DNA of 64,000 nt. Origin: Ruegeria sp. EL01. GTDB taxonomy: Bacteria > Pseudomonadota > Alphaproteobacteria > Rhodobacterales > Rhodobacteraceae. The position numbers and the translations under genes are program-made. This document shows, in pieces, positions 63,456 through 64,000 of this stretch. The notes under the pieces were generated by a model. It searched no databases, had not been told where the DNA came from, and worked only from the letters and a program-made list of their open reading frames with translations. The stretch is taken from assembly GCF_900313035.1 (NCBI RefSeq), contig NZ_OMPS01000046.1, positions 1-64,000 of the forward strand, in the 5' to 3' direction. Positions within the stretch are counted from its first letter, which is position 1. Each line of letters opens with the position of its first letter.

Positions 63456-64000
63456 ATGAGTTCTGAAATCCGCCTGGCATTTGCACACCCATCTGAGCGG
63501 TCCGAGGCGACCTCGTCAAACGGGCCGCTGGATCGTATTTCGCTGCGTGATCATATTGTCGAAGTTGAAATTGGCGCGTTTCAGGCCGAGCGCGGGACGA
63601 CGCAGCGTGTCTGCTTCAACATCGTTGTGGAAGTACGCCCGCTGACCGACCCGATCGATGACGATGTGGATCGTATCTTGTCCTATGATCGCGTGACCGA
63701 AGCGATTGCGTATGAGCTATCGGCTGAGCGTTTGAACCTGTTGGAGACTTTGGCTGAACGTGTAGCCGAACGGATTTTACTTGAACCTCAGGCTGTAAGA
63801 GCTTTTGTTCGAATTGAAAAGCTGGATCGAGGACCCGGTGCCCTTGGTGTTGAAATCGTGCGCGGCAGAGACACGCATCACCACGACATCGTCGAGGAAG
63901 AGCGCCCGCATCCACGTCTCGTTTTCCTGTCGAACGAAGCGATTGCCTCGGATAACCTGACCGGGTGGATTGATCAGCTTGAAAACCGCCAACGCCCATT
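63456..64000 (+). CDS. folB: dihydroneopterin aldolase FolB-like, N-terminal part
   Basis: The frame opens at ATG 63456, with AGAAGG before it, and runs off the right edge without a stop (181 codons). Residues 25-125 resemble FolB: LDRISLRDHIVEVEIGAFQAE, TQRVCFNIVVEV, DRILSYDRVTEAI and LNLLETLAERVAERIL with the catalytic region, then RAFVRIEKLDRGPGALGVEI. Beyond about 130 is an extra segment, HHHDIVEEERPHPRLVFLS, so the protein is longer than plain FolB, as in Rhodobacterales. It makes the pterin aldehyde precursor of folate. Confidence 0.85.
   Translation, partial: MSSEIRLAFAHPSERSEATSSNGPLDRISLRDHIVEVEIGAFQAERGTTQRVCFNIVVEVRPLTDPIDDDVDRILSYDRVTEAIAYELSAERLNLLETLAERVAERILLEPQAVRAFVRIEKLDRGPGALGVEIVRGRDTHHHDIVEEERPHPRLVFLSNEAIASDNLTGWIDQLENRQRP

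Overview
The window comes from a moderately GC-rich alphaproteobacterium, most likely a marine member of the Rhodobacteraceae (Roseobacter group). The evidence is a SAM-II riboswitch ahead of metZ, the run hflK-hflC-DUF2065-degP, glyQ and glyS followed by a ppdK-like gene, a cobalt-type nitrile hydratase with its activator, DUF2842 and DUF6446-type proteins, FolE2, and a dispersed intergenic repeat containing GGCCAGATGAAG. I saw no rRNA genes, tRNA genes, CRISPR array or prophage. Everything rests on reading the sequence and translations by eye; no database search was run.

Layout. (1) 1-343: the end of an IS21-family insertion sequence. (2) 341-7435: an accessory block. On the minus strand is an aldo/keto reductase - carboxymuconolactone decarboxylase-like - MFS exporter operon. 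A divergent LysR regulator follows, then a five-gene plus-strand operon: unknown, AfsA-like hotdog protein, unknown, 4-oxalocrotonate-tautomerase-like protein, HAD phosphatase. Three copies of TTCC-GATT-NN-GGAA lie in the two control regions of this block. (3) 7436-8241: gene-free. (4) 8242-12741: an amino-acid ABC transporter ATPase and binding protein without permeases, a PhnD-like protein with two TerB proteins, DUF1330 and a PEP-mutase-like enzyme. (5) 12842-18522: pyrG, secG, nitrile hydratase, purA, DUF2842. (6) 19017-31825: a large acidic protein, thiN, a DMT transporter, sdaA, a GST, rpiA, gor, hflKC, degP, and a Crp/Fnr regulator. (7) 31966-40646: yciB, a DMT transporter, ftsY, lysoplasmalogenase-like protein, a GST, xseA, purD, a VCBS-like protein, ferredoxin. 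(8) 40951-43140: a divergent creatininase-like and an S41-like protein. (9) 43210-64000: GST, SAM-II/metZ, folE2, a PhaR-type leader with an Ala/Lys/Pro-rich protein, trkH, a ThDP enzyme, a degenerate Deg-like protein, glyQ, marC, gltS, glyS with an unusual insert, a ppdK-like gene, a SleB hydrolase, a multicopper oxidase and the start of folB.

Most of the window is ordinary chromosomal housekeeping. The part that looks new is block (2). AfsA proteins make the backbone of gamma-butyrolactone and butenolide signals in actinomycetes, by joining a beta-ketoacyl-ACP to dihydroxyacetone phosphate; reduction and dephosphorylation follow. Here an AfsA-like protein sits with a HAD phosphatase, an aldo/keto reductase, a tautomerase-like protein, two proteins I cannot assign, an exporter and a LysR regulator, and one operator motif is repeated in both control regions. 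I infer a LysR-controlled pathway that makes and exports a small AfsA-type molecule. That is a hypothesis, not something the sequence proves.
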